Notes: a model not told the origin generated them from the letters alone. DNA of 64,000 nucleotides from Pontibacter lucknowensis (GCF_900156415.1 NZ_FTNM01000006.1:310001-374000), one strand, 5' to 3'. Shown: positions 54,460-63,056, counted from the first letter of the stretch. Numbers and translations: made by a program.

Positions 54460-54868
54460 TAGTGTTTTACCTCCCCCGACCCCCTCCTTTTTCAAGGGCC
54501 CCTACCCCTAAAACAGGAGGGGGAGTTGGAAAGGGTTGTTTTTCTTTGCTCTTGGTCATCTGGATGTTTGCTCACTGATGTAAACCCACCCCTGCCCCTC
54601 CCAAGAGGGGAATCTTCGGTTGCTCCTTTTCTTCAGGTATAAGCGCTGGGGCTACTGTTTACCTGTGTATGATTAACATCCCCCTACCCCCTTCAAAGGG
54701 GGACTCTCAACAAATGATTTCCCAGTTATAGGGACAGGTCGCGACCTGTCCGAATCATTCCCCAAAATTCCCCTCCTGGGAGGGGCTGGGGGTGGGTTAA
54801 TCGTGCACGAGAATCCTGTTAATCCTGGGGGTTGGGGGCCCCTTTAAAAATCCTGAAAATCCTGATCC
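54460..54868. repeat. C-rich repeat-filled spacer between RIC and hemerythrin genes
   Basis: About 400 bases of intergenic repeats. Arms at 54583-54612 and 54768-54798 (AACCCACCCCTGCCCCTCCC and its complement, differing by a few bases) span most of it. It also includes the palindrome GACAGGTCGCGACCTGTC at 54733-54750, a CCCCCTT-CA-AAGGGGG hairpin near 54685 and other C-runs. I see no gene here; the open frames across it are low-complexity. These elements would partly separate the RIC gene from the rest of the cluster. Confidence 0.75.
54732..54751. repeat. Dispersed palindromic repeat, copy 1
   Basis: A perfect 20-base palindrome (GACAGGTCGCGACCTGTC core). A copy in inverted orientation with matching flanks (CGAATC / TAGGG side) lies at 63746-63765, giving a shared block of about 28 bases. 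Confidence 0.9.
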
Positions 54869-55825
54869 TTACTTCAGTACCTCCTTCTCCAGCTCCACTG
54901 CTTTCGGGAACAGCACATTGTTCTCGAGGTGGATGTGGCGATGCAGGTCTTCTTCGAACTCCTGCAGCTTCGAGAACATTACTCTGTAAGTCGCGCAGGC
55001 ATCGGCTGGTAACGTGTAGTTCTTGGTCAGAGTGCGGATGGCAGCCAGTTCGTCGCCAGCGGCTTCGTGCTCCATCTCCATCATGTTGATCGGATTCTGA
55101 ATGCTGCCGAATGCGGGACGGTCTATTTTCACGCCGCTCTTCTGGGCTTCTTCCAGTTGCTTGATGAATGGGAAAAGCACGCGCTCTTCTTTCGGCATGT
55201 GGGCCTCCAGCTCGTTGGCGATGTTCACAAAGTGCTTGGCTACTTCCACTACCTCTGGGTGACGGCCGCCGTGCACACGCGCTACTTTGGTGGTGTACTC
55301 GTACAGCGTAGGTATAGCCTCGCGCACGTAGCTGTGGTGCATGTTCACGATGTAGTCGCTCAGGAAGCTCAGGCTCCATTTTTCGTACTCGTTGCCGCGT
55401 GTGGTGGCGCTGCCTGTTTCAGGTATAGCGTTCAGCTCGCTTTCAACTACTTCGGGGCTAATGCCTTTTTCTTCACATACCTGTTTCAGCGATTTCTTGC
55501 CTCCGCAGCAAAAGTCAATGCCGTATTTTTTGAACACCTGCGCCTTGCGGTAGTCTTTGGCTACGAGTTCGCCCACGGTCTCCCCCTCTTCGGGAGTCAG
55601 TTTTGAGATTTTCACTTCCCAGATTTCGGGACCCTGCAACAGGTACTCCCACTTAAAGGTATTGCCTCGCTCGCCGAGCAACTGGTAGTACAGGGGCTTC
55701 GGGTCGTGGTCGTTGTGAATCACGAAAGCCTCGCCGCCATTCAGGTTGTCGAACCAGTTAAAAATGGTCGGGTGCTTCATGCGTGGCTCCAGTACCGTTA
55801 CGTCTAATTTTTCTATGGTTTCCAT
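54869..55825 (-). CDS. ric: Iron-sulfur cluster repair di-iron protein (RIC/ScdA/YtfE type) with N-terminal DUF2249
   Basis: 318 residues. Residues about 7-75 are DUF2249 (KHPTIFNWFDNLNGGEAFVIHNDHDPKPLYYQLLGERG). Then ScdA_N (about 82-135: VGELVAKDYRKAQVFKKYGIDFCCGGKKSLKQVC, cysteines 106-107), and a hemerythrin-like bundle (about 155-315: YIVNMHHSYVREAIPTL; ELEAHMPKEERVLFPF; MMEMEHEAAGDELAAI; DLHRHIHLENNVLFPKA) with the full di-iron ligand set. RIC repairs Fe-S clusters damaged by NO or peroxide. The DUF2249 fusion is a variant seen in some bacteria. First gene of the cluster, divergent from nrdJ. Confidence 0.95.
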   Translation of the reverse strand: METIEKLDVTVLEPRMKHPTIFNWFDNLNGGEAFVIHNDHDPKPLYYQLLGERGNTFKWEYLLQGPEIWEVKISKLTPEEGETVGELVAKDYRKAQVFKKYGIDFCCGGKKSLKQVCEEKGISPEVVESELNAIPETGSATTRGNEYEKWSLSFLSDYIVNMHHSYVREAIPTLYEYTTKVARVHGGRHPEVVEVAKHFVNIANELEAHMPKEERVLFPFIKQLEEAQKSGVKIDRPAFGSIQNPINMMEMEHEAAGDELAAIRTLTKNYTLPADACATYRVMFSKLQEFEEDLHRHIHLENNVLFPKAVELEKEVLK

Positions 55826-55884
55826 GGTGTTGTTTTAAATGAATAATGGGTTGTAAATGATTGCCGATGTAAAAGTATGTACGA

Positions 55885-55930
55885 AAATAATTAAATAAAA
55901 GATAAAAAGGTCTTTTTTTCTTAATTATTT
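55885..55930. promoter_or_regulatory. Inverted repeat in the ric/nrdJ divergent promoter region
   Basis: Perfect 10-base arms AAATAATTAA (55885-55894) and TTAATTATTT (55921-55930) in the 192-base AT-rich gap between divergent ric and nrdJ. A near-consensus -7 element TACATTTA lies at 55937-55944 toward nrdJ. AT-rich arms can arise by chance; an operator here is only a possibility. Confidence 0.3.
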
Positions 55931-56017
55931 AATTTCTACATTTACTCCAGCCTATATAGCCAATCACGATATACCATAACTTATTAAAAATCAACGAAAA
56001 AAATTAAAACAAGCCTT

Positions 56018-59000
56018 ATGAAAAAAGGAAGTCCCCGAGCCAGCGGTCTGGCTGTTTCCCGCTTCTTCACCCAACACGGTGGGAGCCCGTATGCCTTGTT
56101 CGACTACGAAACACGGTCCTCCACCATCCGCGACCCGAGCGGCGGCATTGTGGCCGAGATAAAGGATGTGGAAGTGCCTGCCCAGTGGTCGCAGATTGCC
56201 ACGGACATACTCGCCCAGAAGTACCTGCGCAAGGCGGGCGTTCCGCAGCCCGACGGCAGCAAGGGCCCCGAGAAATCGGTGAAACAGGTAGTGCACCGTC
56301 TGGCCGATTGCTGGCGCTCGTGGGGCGAAGGCCATGGTTATTTTAAGACCAAAGAAGACGCGCAGGCATTCTACGACGAACTGGTGTACATGCTCCTCGG
56401 GCAGTACGCCGCGCCCAACTCGCCGCAGTGGTTCAACACGGGCCTCTACAACTCCTATAAATTAAAGGGCAAGGCGCAGGGACACTATTATGTAGACCCC
56501 GAAACCGAAAAGCTGCAGGAGTCGACCTCGGCGTACGAGCGTCCCCAGCCGCATGCCTGTTTTATACTGGCCGTGGACGATGACCTTGTGAACAAAGGCG
56601 GCATTATGGACCTGTGGGTGCAGGAAGCACGCATTTTTAAGTATGGCTCAGGTGTGGGCACCAATTTCTCGAACATCCGTGGCAAGGACGAAGCGCTGGG
56701 CGGTGGCGGCAGCTCTTCGGGGCTGATGTCGTTTTTGAAGATTGGTGACCGTGCGGCGGGGGCCATTAAGTCGGGGGGCACGACAAGGCGGGCGGCCAAG
56801 ATGGTGTGCCTCGATTTGGACCATCCCGAGATTGTGGAATTCATCAACTGGAAAAAAGAAGAAGAGAAAAAAGTGGCGGCCCTGATTGCGGCGGGCTACT
56901 CGGCCGACTACAACGGCGAAGCCTACCAGACCGTGTCGGGCCAGAACTCGAACAACTCGGTGCGTGTGCCGAATGCTTTTTTTAAAGCCCTCCATAATAA
57001 TGAACCCTGGCGCCTGCACGCCCGCTCCACTGGCAAGGCAATGAAGTCTATACATGCCAGCGAGTTGTGGGACCAGATAGCCGACGCCGCCTGGTCCTGC
57101 GCCGACCCTGGACTGCAGTTCGACACTACTATTAACGAGTGGCATACCTGTCCCTCCGAGGGACCGATACGGGCGTCCAACCCCTGCTCGGAGTATATGT
57201 TCCTCGACAACACGGCCTGCAACCTGGCCTCGCTCAACCTGATTCGCTTTTTCGATGAAGCCACGCAGACTTTTGATGTGGACGCCTACCGCCACGCCTG
57301 CCGCCTCTGGACCATGGTGCTGGAGATTTCGGTGCTGATGGCGCAATTCCCCTCCGAAGAAGTAGCGCAGCGCTCCTACGATTACCGCACCATTGGCCTC
57401 GGCTATGCCAACCTCGGTGCTTTGCTGATGGTGCAGGGCCTCGCCTACGACAGCGACGAAGCCCGCACGGTGGCCGCCGCGCTCACCGCGATTATGACAG
57501 GTACGTCCTACGCGACTTCTGCCGAGATGGCCGCCGAACTAGGGGCTTTTCCGAAGTATAAACCCAACGCAGAAACCATGCTGCGCGTCATCCGCAACCA
57601 CCGTGCGGCCGCGCACAACCAGCCCGAAGCCTACGAAGGCTTGTCTATACCTGCACAGCCGCTCGCCCCTACCCTTTGCCCCGACTACCTGCACCAAGCC
57701 GCCTGCAAAGCATGGGACGAAGCGCTGGAACTGGGCGAAAAACATGGCTACCGCAATGCGCAGGCCACGGTCATCGCCCCGACGGGCACCATCGGTTTGC
57801 TGATGGACTGCGACACCACGGGCGTGGAGCCTGACTTTGCGCTGGTGAAGTACAAGAAGCTGGCAGGTGGCGGTTATTTCAAAATCATCAACCAGTCTAT
57901 ACCTGCCGCGCTGCGCAAACTGGGCTATACCGAAGCCGAGCTGCAGGCCATTGTGAACTACGCCAAAGGCCACGCTACGTTCAAGGGCGCTCCGCACATC
58001 AACGCGGAAAGTTTGCTGGCGAAAGGATTCAAACAGGAAGAGATTCAGAAACTGGAAGCGGCCCTGCCGACGGCTTACGACGTGGCCTCGCTCTTCAGTG
58101 CCTATACCCTGGGTGACGCCACCCTGCAGCGACTCGGCTTCAGACCCGAACAGTACCACCAGCCTGACTTCAACCTGTTAAAGGCGCTCGGCTATACCTA
58201 TGCCCAGCAAGAAGAAGCCAGCGACTACATCTGCGGCACCATGACCACCGAGGGCGCGCCCTACCTACGCGAGGAGCATTACCCCGTGTTCGACTGTGCC
58301 AACAAGTGCGGGCAGAAAGGCAAGCGCTTTATCCGACCAGAGGGGCACATCCAGATGATGGCGGCGGTGCAGCCGTTCATTTCGGGGGCCATCTCCAAGA
58401 CCATCAACCTGCCCAACGAAACCACCCGCGAAGAAGTGGCCCGTTGCTACCTCCTGTCGTGGGAGCTGGGCCTGAAAGCCTGTTCGATTTACCGCGACGG
58501 CAGCAAGCTTTCGCAGCCGCTCTCGTCGGGCAGCAAGAAAGCCGAAACCGACGAAGCGCCCGACGCGGAAGCGCCGCAGACCGACAACAGCATTAGCGCC
58601 GAACAGGTGCTGCAGGCGGCCAAGGCCATTCTGGAAGACGCCGCCAACGAGCCGTTCCGCAAGCAACTGGCCCACATGGTGGAGCGCCGCAAACTGCCCG
58701 ACAAGCGCAGCGGTTTCACCCAGAAAGCCAAGATTGACGGCCACACCGTGTACATCCGCACGGGCGAGTACCCGAACGGCGACCTGGGCGAAGTGTTCAT
58801 CGATATGTACAAGGAGGGCGCCTCGTTCCGCTCCATCCTCAACTGTTTCGCCATTTCGGTGTCGCTCGGCCTGCAGTATGGCGTGCCGCTGGAAGAGTTT
58901 GTGAACCGCTTTACGTTTACCCGTTTCGAGCCAGCGGGCCGCGTGGAGCACCCCAACATCAAGTCCGCCACCTCGGTCTTCGACTACCTCTTCCGCCTCC

Positions 59001-59317
59001 TCGGCTACGAGTACCTGCAGCGCGAGGACCTCGTGCATGTGCCGCGTGAGAAAACAGAAGCACCCGCCCCGCCCGTGGCCGCGGCTATACCTGCGGTAGC
59101 AAGGCCAGCGGCCCAGCCCGAGCCAGTCACCGACGTGAAAACCAATGGCTATACCCTGGTGTCGCAGAGCCGCACCGTTCTACTGGAACAGACCCAACAG
59201 GTGCTGGCCAACATGATGGGCGACGCCCCCATCTGCAACGTCTGCGGCCACATCACCATCCGCTCGGGCACGTGCTACAAATGCCTGAACTGTGGGAATA
59301 GTTTGGGGTGTAGTTGA
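56018..59317 (+). CDS. nrdJ: Adenosylcobalamin-dependent (class II) ribonucleoside-diphosphate reductase
   Basis: 1099 residues. Makes deoxyribonucleotides with coenzyme B12, independent of oxygen. Start block SRFFTQHGGSPYALFDYETRSSTIRDP, VAEIKDVEVPAQWSQIATDILAQKYLRKAGVP and PNSPQWFNTGLY; reductase signatures KYGSGVGTNFSNIRG, KSGGTTRRAAKMVCLDLDHPEI, NPCSEYMFLDNTACNLASLNL (active-site region) and the B12-type ATVIAPTGTIGLLMDCDTTGVEPDFALVKYK. A C-terminal zinc-finger tail (CNVCGHITIRSGTCYKCLNCG) is present. Divergent from ric, an Fe-S/NO stress gene. Class II enzymes keep working where NO or lack of oxygen stops class I, a plausible reason for the pairing. No B12 riboswitch is visible in the 192-base upstream gap. 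Confidence 0.97.
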   Translation: MKKGSPRASGLAVSRFFTQHGGSPYALFDYETRSSTIRDPSGGIVAEIKDVEVPAQWSQIATDILAQKYLRKAGVPQPDGSKGPEKSVKQVVHRLADCWRSWGEGHGYFKTKEDAQAFYDELVYMLLGQYAAPNSPQWFNTGLYNSYKLKGKAQGHYYVDPETEKLQESTSAYERPQPHACFILAVDDDLVNKGGIMDLWVQEARIFKYGSGVGTNFSNIRGKDEALGGGGSSSGLMSFLKIGDRAAGAIKSGGTTRRAAKMVCLDLDHPEIVEFINWKKEEEKKVAALIAAGYSADYNGEAYQTVSGQNSNNSVRVPNAFFKALHNNEPWRLHARSTGKAMKSIHASELWDQIADAAWSCADPGLQFDTTINEWHTCPSEGPIRASNPCSEYMFLDNTACNLASLNLIRFFDEATQTFDVDAYRHACRLWTMVLEISVLMAQFPSEEVAQRSYDYRTIGLGYANLGALLMVQGLAYDSDEARTVAAALTAIMTGTSYATSAEMAAELGAFPKYKPNAETMLRVIRNHRAAAHNQPEAYEGLSIPAQPLAPTLCPDYLHQAACKAWDEALELGEKHGYRNAQATVIAPTGTIGLLMDCDTTGVEPDFALVKYKKLAGGGYFKIINQSIPAALRKLGYTEAELQAIVNYAKGHATFKGAPHINAESLLAKGFKQEEIQKLEAALPTAYDVASLFSAYTLGDATLQRLGFRPEQYHQPDFNLLKALGYTYAQQEEASDYICGTMTTEGAPYLREEHYPVFDCANKCGQKGKRFIRPEGHIQMMAAVQPFISGAISKTINLPNETTREEVARCYLLSWELGLKACSIYRDGSKLSQPLSSGSKKAETDEAPDAEAPQTDNSISAEQVLQAAKAILEDAANEPFRKQLAHMVERRKLPDKRSGFTQKAKIDGHTVYIRTGEYPNGDLGEVFIDMYKEGASFRSILNCFAISVSLGLQYGVPLEEFVNRFTFTRFEPAGRVEHPNIKSATSVFDYLFRLLGYEYLQREDLVHVPREKTEAPAPPVAAAIPAVARPAAQPEPVTDVKTNGYTLVSQSRTVLLEQTQQVLANMMGDAPICNVCGHITIRSGTCYKCLNCGNSLGCS

Positions 59318-59338
59318 GGGAGTTGAGTGGAAATGAAA

Positions 59339-59373
59339 CAGGAGCGTCTGGATATAGGCGCTCCTGTTTTTTT
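59339..59373 (+). terminator. Rho-independent terminator of nrdJ
   Basis: Stem CAGGAGCG with CGCTCCTG, 12-base loop, then seven T. It marks the edge of the housekeeping DNA: the sequence becomes much more AT-rich a few bases later. Confidence 0.88.
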
Positions 59374-59564
59374 ATTGTATGATGTTTGAACTTGGTGATT
59401 ATAGAAAAAGGACTATATTAGCTTTATTAAATTCCTAATGTGTTACTTTTGGTAGGGTAGAGAAGAAAGAGAATTTGAATATAAACATCCCCGCCTAGTT
59501 AATGCATTTTTTTAAAGCAATGATTTTTAAATGGGAATTAATAAAAAAACAAAAAAAATAAATA

Positions 59565-59595
59565 ATTGAAAGCAAAAATATTAATTATATATTTG
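59565..59595 (+). promoter_or_regulatory. Promoter of the restriction-modification operon
   Basis: TATATTTG (59588-59595) matches the Bacteroidota -7 consensus TAnnTTTG, with ATTG at 59565-59568 as the -33 element, 19 bases apart. The first ATG of the regulator gene is seven bases after the -7 element, so the transcript may start at or just before the start codon. Confidence 0.65.
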
Positions 59596-59602
59596 CCAAA
59601 TA

Positions 59603-59923
59603 ATGTCAAGACAAAATATGTCAACAATGTTTGGAAACAGAATCAGGAAGCTTAGGGAAGAGGAGCAAATTCCGCAGCGACAGCTAGCTGCTGCACTGGA
59701 AATTGACACAGCAACTTACTGCAAGATTGAAAAAGGCGACAGACGTGCAAAACGAGAACAAGTTTTAGTTCTTGCAAAATTACTTAAAGTTGAAGCAAAA
59801 GAACTAATTCGATTATGGTCGGCAGACAAAATTTATGAAATAATAGCTGAAGAGGAAGATGCAACACAAATTTTAAATGTAGTTGCCGAAAGTATCGCAA
59901 ATTATAAATCTGCCAAAATATGA
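59603..59923 (+). CDS. XRE-family helix-turn-helix regulator of the restriction-modification system
   Basis: 106 residues from the first ATG; in-frame ATGs at 59618 and 59627 give MSTMFGN or MFGNRIRKLREE, and the last is the usual start in this family. Residues about 9-68 are an HTH_3 domain (RIRKLREEEQIPQRQLAAALEIDTATYCKIEKGDRRAKREQVLVLAKLL). Its size and place in front of the methylase fit a controller (C) protein that delays restriction until methylation is done. It overlaps the methylase gene by four bases. The AT-rich codon use differs from nrdJ upstream, a sign of horizontal transfer. Confidence 0.85.
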   Translation: MSRQNMSTMFGNRIRKLREEEQIPQRQLAAALEIDTATYCKIEKGDRRAKREQVLVLAKLLKVEAKELIRLWSADKIYEIIAEEEDATQILNVVAESIANYKSAKI

Positions 59924-60828
59924 AGCCATTAGTAAAATATAGAGGGGGTAAATCAAAAGAAATTCCTCATTTGATTAAACATGTACCGCAATATAATGGA
60001 CGGTATATTGAGCCATTTTTTGGCGGAGGGGCATTATTTTTCCATTTAGAACCTAAAAAAGCAATTATTAACGACATTAACTCAAAACTTATATCGTTTT
60101 ATTTGGGTGTTAGAAATGATTTTGAATCGCTTAAAACTGAATTGAGCGAAATCGAAAAAATTTATACAATAAATCGTAAAAAGTTCGAAAAACTCAAAAG
60201 TGAAGCTCCTGAAAATAGGGTTGAAGACAAAAATGAACATCTCTATTATCAAATTAGAGATATGTTCAATGATTTAAAAATAAAGCAATATTCTGATGCA
60301 TTGCTTTATTTCTTCATTAATAAAACAGCTTATTCGGGGATGATTCGATATAACTCAAAAGGAGAGTTTAACGTGCCCTACGGGCGATATGCCAACTTAA
60401 ATACTTCTTTAGTTACAAAGTCTCATAGCAATTTACTTGCAAACACAGAAATTTATAATCTTGACTATTCAGAAATATTTAAAATGGCAACCGAAGATGA
60501 TTTTATGTTTCTAGACCCACCCTACGATTGTGTTTTTTCAGACTATGGAAATGTAGAACATAAAGATGGGTTTAATGAAAATAATCAAATTGAACTTGCC
60601 AATCAATACAAGAAGCTGAAATGTAAAGCACTTATGGTAATTGGAAGAACTCCATTAACAGAAAAGCTATATGGAGATTTGATTGTTGATGAATATGGAA
60701 AATCCTATGCAGTGAATATAAGAAATAGATTCAAATCAGAAGCTAGCCATATATTAATTTCAAATTATGGCAACGTTGCTAAAAAAAATTTCCCTAGTTT
60801 AGAATTTGACAAAGTGTTAGTTCAGTAA
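59920..60828 (+). CDS. Dam-family (D12) adenine-N6 DNA methyltransferase
   Basis: 302 residues. Alpha-class order of motifs: motif X VKYRGGKSKEI (6-14), motif I YIEPFFGGGALFFHL (29-43), and motif IV FLDPPYDC (Asp198 to Tyr201 region; the catalytic DPPY). The target-recognition part lies between. It methylates adenine in a short site to protect DNA from the endonuclease encoded next. Start overlaps the regulator gene (ATGA) and the endonuclease gene follows after six bases. If the site contains GATC, as in the AlwI family, one enzyme of this type could modify both strands. Confidence 0.93.
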   Translation: MKPLVKYRGGKSKEIPHLIKHVPQYNGRYIEPFFGGGALFFHLEPKKAIINDINSKLISFYLGVRNDFESLKTELSEIEKIYTINRKKFEKLKSEAPENRVEDKNEHLYYQIRDMFNDLKIKQYSDALLYFFINKTAYSGMIRYNSKGEFNVPYGRYANLNTSLVTKSHSNLLANTEIYNLDYSEIFKMATEDDFMFLDPPYDCVFSDYGNVEHKDGFNENNQIELANQYKKLKCKALMVIGRTPLTEKLYGDLIVDEYGKSYAVNIRNRFKSEASHILISNYGNVAKKNFPSLEFDKVLVQ

Positions 60829-60834
60829 TAAGGT

Positions 60835-62514
60835 ATGGCTAGAATTGATAGCAAGGTAATTTTCGTAACTACTTCTCCAAGGACACCAGCTAAAATGATT
60901 CCTGAAATTGGGCTGTTACATACTCATTTCGCAGGAGAAAAATGGAATAACGAAACACAAAGAGCTTTTATGGAGCTATTGAGAGAGGAAAACTTTTTCA
61001 ATGGCGAAGGTGCTAATGACCCTGCATTTAGTGCAAGGGACAGAATAAATAGAGCACCAAAGGCACTTGGCTTTGTCGTTCTTTCACCTAGGATAGAACT
61101 AACTCCCGCAGGAGTTGAATTAGTAAATTCAAGACGAAAGGATGAAATATTTTTAAGACAATTACTCAAATTTCAAGTTCCATCCCCATTTCATAAACCG
61201 ACTGAAAACTCTGCAGATTTTTGGGTAAAACCTTACCTTGAGCTTTTCAGACTTATTAGGCAGTTAGGTTCATTAAAGTTTGATGAATTAATGATTTTCG
61301 GTTTACAGTTAGTTAATTACCGAGAATTCGAGACAATAATTGAAAAAATCAATCAATTTAGAATAGCAAAAGCGCAGAATAAAGGCAACTACAAGCGTTT
61401 TCGAGCTGAATTTTTTGATAGAGAATTAAGAGAAATTTATAGCGCTGATATTAGTTCAGGGAATACGCGAACCAGAGAAACTAATGATGCTTCAATTACA
61501 AAATTTCTTAAAACAAAAGCTAGCAATATGCGTGATTACGCTGATGCTTGCTTCCGTTATTTGAGAGCTACAGGATTAGTTAACATTTCACATTTAGGAA
61601 AATCAATATCAATTGTTCCAGAAAAAATTCAAGAAGTTGATTACTTCTTGCAACATACAGATAGAGAACCTTGTTTCGTCGATAATGAAAGTCAGTATGT
61701 TGCATATCTAGGTAACCCCCAAATTCCGACATTGCTAACTGACAACAGAGAATTACTTGAACAAAAAATACGCTCTGAATTTCCGCGGATTGAATTCCAA
61801 GCTACTTCAACTTTACAAGACCTTAAAAATATATTTGCTGACGAGCTAGAAAACAGAAAAGAGCAAATACTTACAGCACAAGTTGAAGCAATTAAAGATT
61901 ACCGACTGTTTGAGGATATAAATACAACATTTGAACAAATTCTCGATAATTCGCTATATGATACTCCTTTGATTTTAGAGTGGAATACTTGGCGAGCAAT
62001 GACAATGTTAGACGGTGGCAGCATTAAAGCCAATCTCAAATTTGATGACTTTGGAAATCCCATGTCAACGGCACAGGGTAATATGGCTGACATTGTTTGC
62101 GATTATGGAGACTTTGGTTTGACAGTTGAAGTAACCATGCAAAGCGGACAAAGGCAGTATGAAACAGAAGGTGAACCAGTAACTAGACACCTTGCTAAAT
62201 TTAAGAGAGAAACAGAAAAACCTGCTTACTGTTTATTTATTGCACCGAACATAAACGACGCTTGTAAAGCCCATTTTTACGCTTTGCACAAAATGAATAT
62301 CCAATACTATGGTGGCACCTCAACGATAGTACCATTACCATTAAGTGTTTTCATTAAAATGGTTGAGGACTCTTATAACGCAAATTATGTACCCGAACCA
62401 AGGCACGTTCAACGGTTTTTTGAACGTTCAAATGAATTAGCAAGCTCCACAGATAACGAAATAGATTGGTATAATGGAATTAATCAAGAAGCACTTAACT
62501 GGTTGGCTGGATGA
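60835..62514 (+). CDS. AlwI-family type II restriction endonuclease
   Basis: 559 residues. N-terminal DNA-recognition part starts VIFVTTSPRTPAKMIPEIGLL and has WNNETQRAFMELL; the C-terminal nuclease includes EWNTWRAMTMLDGG, GNPMSTAQGNMADIVCDYG and LTVEVTMQSGQRQYETEGEPVTRHL. Asp419, Glu432 and Glu445 are spaced 13 and 13, as I recall for catalytic residues Asp456, Glu469 and Glu482 of the related nicking enzyme Nt.BstNBI/BspD6I; Glu382 fits the fourth (Glu418). The family cuts outside an asymmetric GGATC- or GAGTC-like site. Complete and apparently intact. Confidence 0.9.
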   Translation: MARIDSKVIFVTTSPRTPAKMIPEIGLLHTHFAGEKWNNETQRAFMELLREENFFNGEGANDPAFSARDRINRAPKALGFVVLSPRIELTPAGVELVNSRRKDEIFLRQLLKFQVPSPFHKPTENSADFWVKPYLELFRLIRQLGSLKFDELMIFGLQLVNYREFETIIEKINQFRIAKAQNKGNYKRFRAEFFDRELREIYSADISSGNTRTRETNDASITKFLKTKASNMRDYADACFRYLRATGLVNISHLGKSISIVPEKIQEVDYFLQHTDREPCFVDNESQYVAYLGNPQIPTLLTDNRELLEQKIRSEFPRIEFQATSTLQDLKNIFADELENRKEQILTAQVEAIKDYRLFEDINTTFEQILDNSLYDTPLILEWNTWRAMTMLDGGSIKANLKFDDFGNPMSTAQGNMADIVCDYGDFGLTVEVTMQSGQRQYETEGEPVTRHLAKFKRETEKPAYCLFIAPNINDACKAHFYALHKMNIQYYGGTSTIVPLPLSVFIKMVEDSYNANYVPEPRHVQRFFERSNELASSTDNEIDWYNGINQEALNWLAG

Positions 62515-62609
62515 TGGTCAAATAATTAACAGTGGTAATTGTTCATCTTAGTTGCCATGCAAAATGAATTGCTTTTAATTAAAATTTAACTTAATAAGCA
62601 CTTTTAGTA

Positions 62610-62662
62610 CAGAGGTCTTTATGATTCAATTTTAGAGCAAACTTGAATCATAAAGACCTCTG
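62610..62662. repeat. Perfect 20-base inverted repeat after the endonuclease gene
   Basis: Arms at 62610-62629 and 62643-62662 (AGGTCTTTATGATTCAA core) are fully complementary around a 13-base loop. No T-tract follows on either strand, so this is not a standard terminator. It lies between the restriction gene and the membrane-gene fragment, close to the end of the AT-rich insert. Confidence 0.8.
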
Positions 62663-62695
62663 CATTCTCATAATATATTGCCCGCAAATCCTGAT

Positions 62696-63010
62696 TCAAA
62701 CAATCTTCACCCTCAACCCCCGCTGCCCCAAAAACAACAGCCCCAACCCCAGCGGCATGGGCACACTCGCCCAGAACATCAGCCAGTTGAAACTTGGCAA
62801 AGCCGATAGCCCGAGCCAGAGCAAAGTGCCCTGCCCGAACATAAGCAATTCCGTGGCGAAGAAACCAGCCAGGAAAAGCACCAGCCCGATACCGCCATAT
62901 CGGCCGAGTCGGTAAAGGCCTTGCTGCAGGAGGAAGCCAAGCACGAAGAGCGATACAAAACCGAGCAAAGACAGGTGCAGGTAGCCGATGATGAAATTTA
63001 TTTCAAATAG
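62696..63010 (-). pseudogene. Truncated duplicate of the membrane-protein gene at the window end
   Basis: The C-terminal 100 or so residues of a multi-span membrane protein (GYLHLSLLGFVSLFVLGFLLQ; FFATELLMFGQGTLLWLGLSALPSFNWLMFWASVPMPLGLGL). From about 62707 to 62935 it is about 93% identical by eye to 63800-64000. The frame stays open into the toxin promoter to an ATG at 63028, but the coding match is unlikely to extend beyond about 63005, so the N-terminal part is missing. It ends with a TGA at 62696 a few codons after the point where the two copies diverge (GLRVKIV here, GLKVSGIGR there). A dead relic, though a short membrane peptide could still be made. Confidence 0.7.
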
Positions 63011-63021
63011 GTACGATATTC

Positions 63022-63052
63022 TTTGCAAAAGTTATCTTATAAGATAACTTTG
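63022..63052 (+). promoter_or_regulatory. Promoter and palindromic operator of the toxin-antitoxin operon
   Basis: TTTG (63022-63025) and TAACTTTG (63045-63052) fit the -33 and -7 elements with 19 bases between. A perfect 22-base palindrome (63029-63050, AAGTTATCTTA and its complement) fills the space and overlaps the -7 element. This is where an antitoxin repressor would bind for autoregulation. The toxin ATG is four bases after the -7 element. Confidence 0.75.
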
Positions 63053-63056
63053 TCGT

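Noticed and set aside
55826..56017. A cobalamin riboswitch upstream of nrdJ
   Set aside because: The gap is only 192 bases, very AT-rich, and no B12-box-like sequence is visible.
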